A stretch of 64,000 nucleotides of DNA, from NCBI GenBank assembly GCA_965200535.1, contig CBDAUF010000001.1:248001-312000 (forward strand). Direction: 5' to 3'. This stretch comes from MPNO01 sp965200535 (GTDB taxonomy: Bacteria > Pseudomonadota > Alphaproteobacteria > MPNO01). Made by a program: the position numbers and the translations under genes. Under the pieces are notes generated by a model. It was not told the DNA's origin and did not search any database. It saw only the letters and a program-made list of their open reading frames with translations. Shown here piece after piece: positions 34,626-43,655 of the stretch; position 1 is the first letter of the stretch, and each line of letters begins with the position of its first letter.

Positions 34626-37135
34626 TCCGGTTGCCCGGACGGGTCGTGAACGAGCAGGAGACACCGCCCGGCTACGGCGGCAGGCTCCTGCTCGCGCGGG
34701 CATCCATCGTCTGGGAACGGCTCTGGCGCGGCCTCTGGGGTGCGGTTTCGGTCTTTGTCCTGTTTCTGGCGCTCGCGCTCTTCGGCGTGCTGCCGATGTT
34801 GCCGGGCTGGCTGCACGCACTGGCGCTCGCCGCGCTGCTGGGCTGGTTCCTGTTCCTGTCGTGGAAGGGCGTTCGCGGCGTCGCGCTGCCCGATGACGAC
34901 GACGGCCGGCGGCGGCTCGAACGCGCGAGCGGTTTCCGGCACCGCCCGCTCCAGACCCTGGAGGACCGGCTGGAGGACGGTGTCGGGGGAGACGGCACCG
35001 AAGCGCTCTGGCGCGAACACAGGCGCCGCGCCGCCCAGGCTGCCCGGCGCATCCGGGTCGGCCTCCCGCGCCCCGGCATCGCCGCGCGCGACCCGATGGC
35101 GATCAGGTTCGCCGCGGCGCTGCTCGCCGTCATCGCCGTGTCGACCGCCTGGCCCGATGCGGGCAAGAGGCTTCACGCGGCGCTCACCCCCTCTTTCTCG
35201 GGCGGCGCGCCAATCGCCGAGCCGGTTCTCGAGGTCTGGATCACCCCGCCCGCCTATACCGGCGAAGCGCCGATCTTCCCCAATGCGCGGGACGCCGGGG
35301 CGGGTGCTCCGGCGGGCGAGGACGGCGAGGCGCCGACGGTCGCAGCCGAGCCGATCCGCGTTCCGACCGGCAGCGCCCTCGCCGCCCGGCTCGCCAACGC
35401 CCCGGACGGCGCGGAGCTCGTCCTCGGCGCGTTGCGCACACCGTTCGAGCAGGTCGATTCCGGCAACGCCTCGGTCGCCGCATCGATCGGCGAATCGGGC
35501 CGCCTCGCGGTCGAAAGCGGCGGGCGGGTGCTCGGCGAGTGGCAGGTCGAGGCGGTCCCCGACCGGCCGCCGTCCATCGCCTTCGCCGGTCCGCCGCGGG
35601 CCACCGAGCGCAAGTCGCTGATGATCGTCTACAAGGCGGACGACGATTACGGGCTCGATCGCGTGCATGCCGAGATCCGCCGCACCTACGAACGCGGCGC
35701 GGTGATCGGCAAGGAGGTGGAGACCCTGGAACTCGCCCTGCCGCGGCCGGGCGCGACGGCCGCCGAGGCCGCGAGCTATCACGACCTGACGCCGCACCGC
35801 TGGGCCGGGCTGCCGGTCGCGATCAGACTCGGTGCCCGCGACGGCATCGGGCAGACGGCAATCGGCGAGGATGCCCGGATCACGCTGCCCGAGCGCACGT
35901 TTCGCCATCCGGTCGCGCGGAAGGTCATCGCGCAGCGCAAGCGCCTGACCACCGAGCCCGAACGCAGGGAGGAAATCGCGGAAGCGCTGCGCGACATCGC
36001 GCTCGATCCGTTCGCCTACCGCGACGCCACAGCCACCTTCCTCGCTCTCACCGCCGCCCATCGCCGGCTCGCCCACGAGGCCGGGGACAATGCGCTCGAC
36101 GCTGTTCGGGACCTTCTGTGGGACACCGCCCTCGGTATCGAGGACGGCAATTTGTCGATCGCCGAGCGCAATCTGCGGCAGGCGCAGCAGAATCTGATGG
36201 ATGCGCTCGCCCGCAACGCGTCGGACGAAGAACTCGAACGCCTGATGGATGAGCTCCAGCGGGCGCTCGGCCGTTTCCTGCAGGAACTCGCGCAGGAGAT
36301 GCAGAACCGGCCCGACCTGCAGCAAGCGCTGCCGTTCGATCCCGAGCAAAGGCTGCTCGATGCGACGGACCTTCAGAGCCTGATGGAACAGATCCGCAAT
36401 CTGATGCGTTCGGGCGCCCGCGATGCGGCGCGGCAGATGCTGGCGGCGCTGCAGAACATGCTGGAGAACCTGCGGGCGGGGCGCGCCCAGCAGATGAGCC
36501 CGCAGGCGCAAGCGGGCAACGAGGCGATGCGCCAGCTGCGCGAACTCATCGAGCGGCAGAGGGCGCTGATGAACCGGAGCTTCCGCCAGTCGCAGCCGTC
36601 GAACGCGCGGCCCCCGCCGCAGGGCTCGCAGCGGGGCGCCGCCACCCAGCGCGAGATTCGCGAGGCGCTCCGGCAGTTGCGCGAGGCGCTGCGTCAGATG
36701 GGGATGCAGCCGGGCCAGGAGGGCCAGGGGCGGGCCGGCCGCGCATTCGAGGAGGCGGACCGCAACATGGGCGATTCGGCACGGGCGCTGGACCGCAACG
36801 CGCCGGGCGATTCGGTCGGCCCCCAGGGCCGCGCGATCGATGCCCTGCAACGCGCCGGCCAGGGTCTCGTCGAGCAGATGATGCAGCAGGCTGGAGAGCG
36901 CAACGGGCGCGGCCTCAACGGGGAATTCCGCCCGCTGCAGCTCCGCCGCGATCCGCTGGGCCGATACCGGCCCCAGAACGAACGGGGGTTCGACACCCGC
37001 GACATGGACATCCCGGACGAGAGCGCCGTGGAGCGCGCCCAGCGCATTCTCGACGAACTCCGCCACCGCGCCGGGCAGCGCTACCGGCCGCGCCTCGAAC
37101 TGGACTATATCGACCGTCTCCTGCGGCGGTTCTAG
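34622..37135 (+). CDS. TIGR02302 family membrane protein (DUF4175)
   Basis: An 837-residue alphaproteobacteria-specific protein of the TIGR02302/DUF4175 family. Hydrophobic segments near 37-60 and 64-82 and another near 157-175 anchor it in the inner membrane. The middle (about 200-420) is probably periplasmic. The C-terminal third is long, charged and low in complexity, rich in Q, R, M and N (MRQLRELIERQRALMNRS-like repeats), and likely helical coiled coil. The function is unknown; a cell-envelope role is a guess from its placement beside lptM and lysA. Confidence 0.88.
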   Translation: MIRLPGRVVNEQETPPGYGGRLLLARASIVWERLWRGLWGAVSVFVLFLALALFGVLPMLPGWLHALALAALLGWFLFLSWKGVRGVALPDDDDGRRRLERASGFRHRPLQTLEDRLEDGVGGDGTEALWREHRRRAAQAARRIRVGLPRPGIAARDPMAIRFAAALLAVIAVSTAWPDAGKRLHAALTPSFSGGAPIAEPVLEVWITPPAYTGEAPIFPNARDAGAGAPAGEDGEAPTVAAEPIRVPTGSALAARLANAPDGAELVLGALRTPFEQVDSGNASVAASIGESGRLAVESGGRVLGEWQVEAVPDRPPSIAFAGPPRATERKSLMIVYKADDDYGLDRVHAEIRRTYERGAVIGKEVETLELALPRPGATAAEAASYHDLTPHRWAGLPVAIRLGARDGIGQTAIGEDARITLPERTFRHPVARKVIAQRKRLTTEPERREEIAEALRDIALDPFAYRDATATFLALTAAHRRLAHEAGDNALDAVRDLLWDTALGIEDGNLSIAERNLRQAQQNLMDALARNASDEELERLMDELQRALGRFLQELAQEMQNRPDLQQALPFDPEQRLLDATDLQSLMEQIRNLMRSGARDAARQMLAALQNMLENLRAGRAQQMSPQAQAGNEAMRQLRELIERQRALMNRSFRQSQPSNARPPPQGSQRGAATQREIREALRQLREALRQMGMQPGQEGQGRAGRAFEEADRNMGDSARALDRNAPGDSVGPQGRAIDALQRAGQGLVEQMMQQAGERNGRGLNGEFRPLQLRRDPLGRYRPQNERGFDTRDMDIPDESAVERAQRILDELRHRAGQRYRPRLELDYIDRLLRRF

Positions 37136-37154
37136 CCCGCCCCGGCGCAGGAAC

Positions 37155-37691
37155 TCAGCGCACGACGACGGCGATATAGGGCAGCCCGCGAAAGTAGTGC
37201 GCGTAGTCCAGCCCGTAGCCGACGACGAAACGATCTCCGATTTCGAAACCCCGGTAGTCGGCCTCGATCGGCACCCTGCGCTTGCCCGACTTGTCGAGCA
37301 GAAGGCATGTCTTGACGTTGGCCGCGCCGCGCGCGCGGATCAGGTCGCGGGCGTGAGCGAGCGTGCGCCCGGACTCGAGGATGTCGTCGACGATCAGCAC
37401 ATCGCGGCCCGCGACATCCTCGGAGATGTCGCGGACCAGAGAAACCGTGCCCGAACTCGCGGTTCCGGCGCCGTAGCTCGACAGGGTCATGAAATCGACT
37501 TGGGGCTCCATCCCGGCGCGCTCCAGCGCGCGGACCAGATCGGCGGCGAACACGAAGCTGCCCTTGAGGATGACGACAACCAGGACGTTCTTGCCGACGG
37601 TCCCGGCGATATCCCGCGCGAGGCCGGTGATCCGGTCCGCGATGTCCGTCTCGCCGATCAGCGTTTCGATGGCCGGTCGGGGATTCGGCAT
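37155..37691 (-). CDS. hpt: Hypoxanthine phosphoribosyltransferase
   Basis: A 178-residue purine salvage enzyme. The PRPP-binding motif VLIVDDILESGRT is at about 98-110. VVILKGSFVFAADLVRAL and DFMTLSSYG are the other family motifs, and the C-terminal FEIGDRFVVGYGLDYAHYFRGLPYIAV is diagnostic. It converts hypoxanthine or guanine with PRPP to IMP or GMP. Its start lies 1 nt after the stop of the zinc-ribbon gene, so the two are co-transcribed. It is convergent with the TIGR02302 gene. Confidence 0.95.
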   Translation of the reverse strand: MPNPRPAIETLIGETDIADRITGLARDIAGTVGKNVLVVVILKGSFVFAADLVRALERAGMEPQVDFMTLSSYGAGTASSGTVSLVRDISEDVAGRDVLIVDDILESGRTLAHARDLIRARGAANVKTCLLLDKSGKRRVPIEADYRGFEIGDRFVVGYGLDYAHYFRGLPYIAVVVR

Positions 37692-37692
37692 G

Positions 37693-38373
37693 TCATTCAG
37701 GCTGGTGAAACGCGATCGATACCCGGACCGCGTCGTCGGGCGCATTGCCGATCTCGGTCCGGAACCGGACCTTGCCGCGCGGCGGGAGACTGGACACCGG
37801 GGCGGCGAATGTCCAGTTGCGCATCTCGCGCCCGTCCCGGTCCAGCAGCGCACCGCGGAGCCGCGGCACCCGGCGCACGCGAGACGACGTGTTCTCGATC
37901 CTGCCGGCGACGGAAACCACCGGCGCACCCTCCCTGACGGCGCGGCCCGGGTCGTCGATCGCCAGATCGAGGCCAAAACCGGGCGGCAGCGCCCGGATGC
38001 CGACCGCCGCGTACAGGTGCTCCGCCGCCGGCCAGGCTGTCGACACCTCGGTCCGGTAACGCCATGCGCCGGCGGCAACCAGGGCGAGCGCGAGCACTGC
38101 GACGGCGATCCAGGCGATCGCCGGGCCGACGCTGCCCCGCACGCGCGGGGGAGCCGCAGCCTGCCCCTCTCCGACCGGCGGCACGGCGGCGCGGTCGGGC
38201 CGGCCGGGAGCCGGACCGTCCAGCTCCCCGGCGGCGAGCCGGGCGAGTTCCGGCAGGGGGGCGGCCTCCCAGACGTGGCCGCACCGCCCGCAGCGCACCG
38301 TCCGTCCGTGCACGCCGACGGCGGCTGCGGAGACTAAAAACCGGGTGGAGCAGTTGGAGCAGGCAACGATCAT
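37693..38373 (-). CDS. Zinc-ribbon membrane protein (MJ0042/DUF3426 type)
   Basis: A 226-residue protein. The N-terminal zinc ribbon has C5/C8 and C28/C31 (CSNC...CGRCGHVWE), the MJ0042-type motif. A proline/alanine linker leads to one transmembrane helix near 92-112 (AIAWIAVAVLALALVAAGAW). The C-terminal domain (VSVAGRIENTSSRVRRVPRLRGALLDRDG) is DUF3426-like and faces the periplasm. Function is not established. Genes of this kind commonly sit beside ftsEX in alphaproteobacteria. Confidence 0.87.
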   Translation of the reverse strand: MIVACSNCSTRFLVSAAAVGVHGRTVRCGRCGHVWEAAPLPELARLAAGELDGPAPGRPDRAAVPPVGEGQAAAPPRVRGSVGPAIAWIAVAVLALALVAAGAWRYRTEVSTAWPAAEHLYAAVGIRALPPGFGLDLAIDDPGRAVREGAPVVSVAGRIENTSSRVRRVPRLRGALLDRDGREMRNWTFAAPVSSLPPRGKVRFRTEIGNAPDDAVRVSIAFHQPE

Positions 38374-38448
38374 CGACTTCAGCCTGCGAAGGGTTTCCGG
38401 TTTATAGGGTCCGATTCGCGGAGAGGCAAGACAGGCGAAGGAGAACGT

Positions 38449-39216
38449 TTGCGTACCGCGCTCCGGGATGCGAATTTCACAGATATCAATGCGGAGAGCT
38501 TCGTGGCAGCGGAAAACGATGTCGCCCGGCTCGAGGGTGTAGGCCTGCAATACGGTTCGGGGCCGCAAGTCCTTCGCGATGTATCGCTGAGGCTGGAGGC
38601 CGGATCGTTCCATTTTCTGACCGGGGAGACCGGGGCGGGAAAGACATCGCTGTTGCGGCTGCTTTACCTCGAACGGCATCCGACGGGCGGCGCGGTGTTC
38701 CTGTTCGGGGAGGATGTCTCGCGGCTCAGACCCCGACGGCGGCCGGCGCTGCGCCGGCGGATCGGCGTGGTGTCCGCGGATTTCGGCCTGATCGACCATC
38801 TGACGACCGCGGAGAACATCGCGCTGCCGCTCCGCCTGTCGAACGCGAGGGAAGCGAAGGTCCGCGAACACATGACCGAACTGCTGCGCTGGGTGGGGCT
38901 CGAGCAGGAAATGAACGAATTGCCCCAAACACTGTCGGAGGGGAAGAAACAGCGGGCCGCCATCGCCCGCGCCGTCGTCGCCCGCCCCGACCTCGTGCTC
39001 GCCGACGAGCCGACCGCCCGTGTCGACGACAACACCGCGATGCGTCTGATCCATCTGCTGGAAGAACTCAGCAACGTCGGAACGACCGTCGTCGTCGCCA
39101 CCCACGACGACACTCTGGTCGGCCGCTTCGGACACCCGGTCTACGCGCTCGATGGCGGCGGGATCCGCCTCGTCCACCCGTTCGAAGACGTTGGCGAACA
39201 GCGCGCTGCGGGATGA
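38449..39216 (+). CDS. ftsE: Cell division ATP-binding protein FtsE
   Basis: A 255-residue ABC ATPase. Walker A is GETGAGKT at 59-66 and Walker B LVLADEP. With FtsX it regulates septal peptidoglycan hydrolysis. Two positions are unusual: the signature reads LSEGKKQRAAIARA instead of LSGGxQQR, and the D-loop is ARVDD instead of xNLDP. The start is TTG at 38449 with AAGGAGA 5 nt upstream; a GTG at 38503 would remove an unconserved extension. The end overlaps ftsX by 4 nt. Confidence 0.9.
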   Translation: MRTALRDANFTDINAESFVAAENDVARLEGVGLQYGSGPQVLRDVSLRLEAGSFHFLTGETGAGKTSLLRLLYLERHPTGGAVFLFGEDVSRLRPRRRPALRRRIGVVSADFGLIDHLTTAENIALPLRLSNAREAKVREHMTELLRWVGLEQEMNELPQTLSEGKKQRAAIARAVVARPDLVLADEPTARVDDNTAMRLIHLLEELSNVGTTVVVATHDDTLVGRFGHPVYALDGGGIRLVHPFEDVGEQRAAG

Positions 39217-40133
39217 CATCTATCGGCAAGACCCCTGCCCTGCCGCTGCGGCGCGGCGCGTCGAACCTCTACGGTCCGTGGATCGTCGCAGCGGCGATCT
39301 ATGCTGCGGTGCTCGCACTCGCCGCCGCCATGGCAGCACCCTCGGTCGAGCGGAGTTGGGAAGCGGGTTTTGCCAGCACGATCTCCGTCCGCATTCCGGC
39401 GTCGGCCATTGTCTCCGGGAACACCGTTGCGGAGATCACCGGCCTGCTCCGCGCGATACCCGCCGTCGAGAAAGCGACGCCTGCCGAGCAGCGCGCAGCG
39501 CTCCCCGACCCTGCGAGCGCGGGCGAAACGGCGCTCGTCGGCCCGCCGTCCGCATCGGAGTTCGGCACAGTCGCCGGACCGCCGCCAGCCGCGCATCCGG
39601 CGTCGATCGATATCCGGCTCCGACCCGGCGCGCGCCTCGATATCGAGGCCCTCGAGGTTGCGCTGAACGCCGCAGCACCGGGCACCCGGATCGATGTCCG
39701 CGATGGCGGGGCTGCGGAGATGGTCCGCTTCGCCCGCGCTTTTCAGGCTTTCGGCGCAGCGCTCGCCGCCCTGTTCGGATTGGTTGCGGCGGCGACCGTC
39801 ATCTTCGCGGTCCGAGCCGAGCTCGCGGCCCACCGCGAGACGATCGGAGTCCTGCGCCTGATCGGCGCCCGCGACAGCCGGATCGCGCGCAAGTTCGTCG
39901 GCCAAGCCGCAAGCGTCGCGATCAAGGGAGGGATCGTCGGAAGCGCGCTTGCCGCGGCGACGGCGATCCTCCTCGCCTATTTCATGCCTCCGGGAAACGC
40001 TCTCGTGCCGAGCGAAATCGCGCTCTCCCGGATCCAGTGGGCGGCCCTCGCATGTCTGCCGCTCGCTGCGGCGGCGGTGGGCATGGCGGCGGCGCGGATC
40101 ACCGCGATGCGCACCCTGTCGCGAATGGCCTGA
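39213..40133 (+). CDS. ftsX: Cell division permease FtsX
   Basis: A 306-residue FtsX-like permease. One transmembrane helix near 23-42 is followed by a periplasmic domain to about 170 and three more helices at about 178-200, 230-252 and 270-295. The cytoplasmic loop HRETIGVLRLIGARDSRIARKF is the coupling region of FtsX. The ATG at 39213 overlaps the ftsE stop by 4 nt. The periplasmic loop is the part that would contact an amidase activator or hydrolase. Confidence 0.9.
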   Translation: MTSIGKTPALPLRRGASNLYGPWIVAAAIYAAVLALAAAMAAPSVERSWEAGFASTISVRIPASAIVSGNTVAEITGLLRAIPAVEKATPAEQRAALPDPASAGETALVGPPSASEFGTVAGPPPAAHPASIDIRLRPGARLDIEALEVALNAAAPGTRIDVRDGGAAEMVRFARAFQAFGAALAALFGLVAAATVIFAVRAELAAHRETIGVLRLIGARDSRIARKFVGQAASVAIKGGIVGSALAAATAILLAYFMPPGNALVPSEIALSRIQWAALACLPLAAAAVGMAAARITAMRTLSRMA

Positions 40134-40143
40134 CGGCGGGACA

Positions 40144-40782
40144 GTGGTGTTGCAGCAGAGGCGGCTGGGCGGTCGAAGGCGCCCCGCCGTGCGCCGGTTC
40201 GTCCTGTTCCTGTGCCTTGCCGCGCTGTTCCTGGCGGCATGGCTCGCCGGGCTGCTCTGGTATGCTGGCCGGATCCCGGTCGACGCGCCGGGGGCTGAGG
40301 AGCGCACCGATACGATCGTGGTGCTGACGGGCGGCCGCGGCCGGCTGTCCGAGGGGCTGCGGCTTCTCGCCGAGGGGCGCGGGCAGAAGCTGTTTGTCTC
40401 CGGCGTCTATCGCGGTATCGACGTGGCCGCGCTTCTGCGGCTCGCACGGCAAAAGCCGGGGGACCTCGAATGCTGCATCGTCATCGGCTACACCGCCGAC
40501 ACCACCGCCGGTAATGCGCGCGAGACCGCCGAATGGGTGCGCTCGGTCGGCGGCCGGTCGCTGCGTCTGGTGACCGCGAGCTACCACATGCCGCGCAGCC
40601 TCCTGGAGTTCCGCCGCGTCCTCCCCGGCGTTAGGATCGTCCCCCATCCGGTTTTCCCCGAGGCGTTTGCGCGGTCGTGCTGGTGGTGCGACCGACGATC
40701 GATACTGCTGGTCGCAAGCGAATTTCACAAATTCATCGCCGCGTACGCCGGACTCTCCTCCTCCGGCTCGGCAACAAAATGA
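40144..40782 (+). CDS. YdcF/DUF218 family membrane protein
   Basis: A protein of about 212 residues with an N-terminal transmembrane helix (VLFLCLAALFLAAWLAGLLWYAG) and a DUF218 domain. TDTIVVLTGGRGRLSEGLRLLAEGRGQKLFVSGV is the family opening; ARETAEWV, TASYHMPRSLLEFRR and a C-terminal EFHKF follow. Relatives (SanA, ElyC, YdcF) are linked to envelope integrity. The start is uncertain: GTG at 40144 (behind GGCGGGA), the next GTG, or GTG at 40189. Confidence 0.85.
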   Translation: MVLQQRRLGGRRRPAVRRFVLFLCLAALFLAAWLAGLLWYAGRIPVDAPGAEERTDTIVVLTGGRGRLSEGLRLLAEGRGQKLFVSGVYRGIDVAALLRLARQKPGDLECCIVIGYTADTTAGNARETAEWVRSVGGRSLRLVTASYHMPRSLLEFRRVLPGVRIVPHPVFPEAFARSCWWCDRRSILLVASEFHKFIAAYAGLSSSGSATK

Positions 40783-41531
40783 TCTGGCTGCGTTCTCTGG
40801 CGTTCCATGCCGCGTTCTACGCCTGGACCGCAGGGCTCGGGATTATCGCGCTGCCGGTGCTGGCTCTGCCGCGCGCCGCCGTCGTTCGCGTCGCCCGCCT
40901 GTGGGTCGATGGCACGTTCTGGCTGCTCGCCCGGATCGTCGGTCTGACATACGAAGTCCGCGGCGAAGAGAACTGTCCGCGGCAGCCGGCGCTGTACGCG
41001 TTCAAACATCAGTCGGCCTGGGAGACGCTGGTCCTGATGCGGCTGTTCCGCGATCCTGCCATCGTCCTCAAGGGCGAACTGCTCTGGCTGCCGTTCGTCG
41101 GATGGTATGTGATCCGGCTCGGCATGATCCCGATCGAACGTCAATCCGGCGCCCGCACGCTGAGACGGATGGTCCGGACGGCGAAGGCGCAAATCGCGGC
41201 GGGCCGGGATATCGTCATCTTCCCCGAGGGAACGCGAACCGCGCCGGGCGAGGACCTGCCCTATCGGCCGGGGATCGCCGCGCTCTACGCCGCTCTCGGA
41301 ACCCCGACGGTGCCGGTGGCGCTCGATTCGGGGCTGTACTGGGCGCGGCGCGCGTTCACCCGACGCCCCGGCAGGATTGTCGTCTCGATCCTTCCTCCGA
41401 TGGAGCCGGGCCTCGCGCGCGGACCGTTCATGGACGGGCTGCGCGCGCGGATCGAGGCGGAAACTGCGCGTCTCGACTGCGCGGCCCGGGGCGGTGCGGG
41501 CGGATCCGCCTCCGTGAGTCGGGCGTCCTGA
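40779..41531 (+). CDS. plsC: 1-acyl-sn-glycerol-3-phosphate acyltransferase
   Basis: A 250-residue membrane-associated acyltransferase. The catalytic block reads KHQSAWET, a glutamate-containing variant of the HxxxxD motif common in alphaproteobacteria. Motif III IVIFPEGTRTAPGE and motif II GMIPIERQSG are present. An N-terminal hydrophobic stretch (AFYAWTAGLGIIALPVLALP) anchors it. It makes phosphatidic acid from lysophosphatidic acid. The ATG at 40779 overlaps the previous stop (ATGA), preferred over an upstream ATG inside the DUF218 gene. Confidence 0.93.
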   Translation: MIWLRSLAFHAAFYAWTAGLGIIALPVLALPRAAVVRVARLWVDGTFWLLARIVGLTYEVRGEENCPRQPALYAFKHQSAWETLVLMRLFRDPAIVLKGELLWLPFVGWYVIRLGMIPIERQSGARTLRRMVRTAKAQIAAGRDIVIFPEGTRTAPGEDLPYRPGIAALYAALGTPTVPVALDSGLYWARRAFTRRPGRIVVSILPPMEPGLARGPFMDGLRARIEAETARLDCAARGGAGGSASVSRAS

Positions 41532-42319
41532 TGCCGCCGGTGGACCTTGCCGCGAGCCGGATGGGGGACGGCCCGTCGGCCGTCGTCGCGCACGGCCTGT
41601 TCGGTTCGGCGCGCAACTGGACGTCGATCGCCCGCCGGCTCGCAACCGGCCGGACCGTGCACACGCTCGACATGCGCAACCACGGCGCCTCGCCGTGGAC
41701 CGACGAAATGACCTATCCCGCCATGGCGGAAGACCTGCTGCGCTATACCGCGGTGCACGGGTTGTCGCAGCCTGCGCTGGTCGGCCACAGCATGGGCGGC
41801 AAGGCGGCGATGGTCGCAGCCCTGCTGGCGCCGGAGCGGATCGGCAGCCTCGTCGTGGTCGATATCGCGCCGGTTCGATACCGAAGCGGTTTCGCGCCCC
41901 TCGTGGAGGTGCTGGCCGGCCTCGATCTCGACGGCATCGGCCGGCGGGCCGACGCAGACGAGCGCCTCGCCAATGCGGTGCCCGACGCCGCGCTGCGCGC
42001 CTTCCTGCTGCAGAACCTGGTGCGGCGCGACGGGCGATATCGGTGGCGGCTCAACCTCGCCGCGATCGGGGCGGCCCGGCAGGCCTTGCAGGATTTCCCC
42101 GACCTTCCGCCGTCCGCCGCGTTTCGCGGGCCAACGCTGTTCGTCAGCGGCGGCGCCTCGGACTATGTCCGCCCCGACCACACGCCGGCCATCCAGCGTC
42201 TTTTCCCGAACGCGAAACACCGGCGGATCGACGGGGCCGGCCATTGGGTGCACGCCGCCATGCCCGATGCGTTTCTCGCGGCGGCGGAGGCGTTTCTCGC
42301 CCGAACGGGCCGCGCCTGA
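41531..42319 (+). CDS. Alpha/beta hydrolase (YbfF-like esterase)
   Basis: A 262-residue alpha/beta hydrolase. The oxyanion segment HGLFGSARNW and DMRNHGAS precede the nucleophile S87 in GHSMGGKAAM. The acid is probably the aspartate in SDYVRPDH and the base the histidine in GAGHWVHA. It resembles YbfF-type esterases that hydrolyse acyl-CoA or small esters. It overlaps plsC by 1 nt (TGATG) and closes the ftsE-ftsX-plsC operon. Confidence 0.88.
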   Translation: MPPVDLAASRMGDGPSAVVAHGLFGSARNWTSIARRLATGRTVHTLDMRNHGASPWTDEMTYPAMAEDLLRYTAVHGLSQPALVGHSMGGKAAMVAALLAPERIGSLVVVDIAPVRYRSGFAPLVEVLAGLDLDGIGRRADADERLANAVPDAALRAFLLQNLVRRDGRYRWRLNLAAIGAARQALQDFPDLPPSAAFRGPTLFVSGGASDYVRPDHTPAIQRLFPNAKHRRIDGAGHWVHAAMPDAFLAAAEAFLARTGRA

Positions 42320-42343
42320 GTGCGGGCGCCGGGAAGCCGGGCG

Positions 42344-43564
42344 TTATTCGGCTGCCTGGCGGGCGAGATAGGGATTGTCGAGACCGAACAGTTCGGCGGC
42401 GTTCTCGCCCATGATCCGGCGCTTCTGCCGTTGGTCGAGGAACGGCAGATCCCAGATCACGGACGGGGCGTCAAAATCCCAGTGCGGCCAGTCGGAGCAC
42501 CAGAGAAGCTGGCTCTCGGCGCCGATCGCCTCGAAGGTTGCTTCCATCAGCTTGGGATGGTTGGCCTCGAGCGGCTGGCTGGAGAAGTACATCTCGCGGA
42601 TGTATTCGCTCGGTTTGCGGGTCAGCAGGGGCGCCTCGGACGAACGCATCATGTATTCCGAGTCCAGCCGCTGCATCAGGTAGGGCAGCCAGGCCAGCCC
42701 GCTTTCGATCCACAGGACCTTGAGCCGGGGAAAGCGCACCGGCAGACCGTTGATGACCCAGTTGGTCATGTGGATCAGGTTGCAATGGACGAAGCTCAGC
42801 GCGTGCATCGAGAGGAACCGGTTGAGCTGCGCCATCGAACCGTCGTCCCAGTTGAACCCGGCGTGGAAGGCGAGCGGCAGGTCGCGCTCCTCGAGCGCGG
42901 CGTAGAGCGGCATGTAGGAATTGTGATGAACCGCCTTGTAGCGGGTCGAGGTTACGGTGAAGCCCATCGCGCCGGGCTTGTCGCCGAACTCCTCGACAAA
43001 GCGGGGGCAGGCCTCGGGCGTATTGAAGGGCAGGTACAGCAGCCCCTTCATCCGGGGTTCCTCGGGAAGCACCTCCTCGGTCAGCCAGCGGTTAAAGGCC
43101 CAGGCGAGCTCGACCTCGACCTCGGGCTGCGGATGGGTGCCCAGCAACAGCATCGGCGTCGGGAATACGACCATGTAGTCGATGGACATCGCATCCATCG
43201 CCCGGCGGGTCAGCGTCACCTGCCGATGGACATCGGAATCCTCGACCGCCTCGGCCTGGCTCTGCTGATGCGGGATGCGGCCGAAAACGTCCTGGTACAG
43301 GAGGCCCGGGGTTGCGTTGAGGAGACCGGGCGGCGAACCGACGCGGTCGCGGAAGGACGCCGCCATCTGGCGGTACACATCGCTGTCGATGCGGTCGACG
43401 ATCTCGCCCCAGAACGCGGTCTCCGTGATGTGGGCATCCACATCGACAATCAGCATCTTGTCGAACCCGTGCCGCGTCGCCTCGCGCGAGGCGTGGGCAA
43501 GAATGTCCCTGGTGTCCGTCCTGACAGTGATCTCTTCGAGGGCACGTGGGGTCTGGCTGGTCAT
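42344..43564 (-). CDS. Metal-dependent amidohydrolase (decarboxylase-like)
   Basis: A 406-residue amidohydrolase related to the ACMSD/LigW group of aromatic-acid decarboxylases and hydrolases. The first metal motif is LIVDVDAHITET (D-x-H rather than H-x-H). Later elements are LAFHAGFNWDD, FVHCNLIHM, LWIESGLAWLPYLMQRLDSEY and the metal-aspartate segment WCSDWPHWDFD. It may decarboxylate or hydrolyse an aromatic-derived acid. The ATG at 43564 is preferred over 43639. It is convergent with the hydrolase gene and sits alone next to the efflux genes. Confidence 0.82.
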   Translation of the reverse strand: MTSQTPRALEEITVRTDTRDILAHASREATRHGFDKMLIVDVDAHITETAFWGEIVDRIDSDVYRQMAASFRDRVGSPPGLLNATPGLLYQDVFGRIPHQQSQAEAVEDSDVHRQVTLTRRAMDAMSIDYMVVFPTPMLLLGTHPQPEVEVELAWAFNRWLTEEVLPEEPRMKGLLYLPFNTPEACPRFVEEFGDKPGAMGFTVTSTRYKAVHHNSYMPLYAALEERDLPLAFHAGFNWDDGSMAQLNRFLSMHALSFVHCNLIHMTNWVINGLPVRFPRLKVLWIESGLAWLPYLMQRLDSEYMMRSSEAPLLTRKPSEYIREMYFSSQPLEANHPKLMEATFEAIGAESQLLWCSDWPHWDFDAPSVIWDLPFLDQRQKRRIMGENAAELFGLDNPYLARQAAE

Positions 43565-43655
43565 GCGCGGCGGCCTCCCGGATGCGCGTTTCCGACGAAA
43601 GCGGGAATCACTATAGCTGCGGCCCGGCGGTCGCGCCAAGCGGTCAGCCCGGCGC

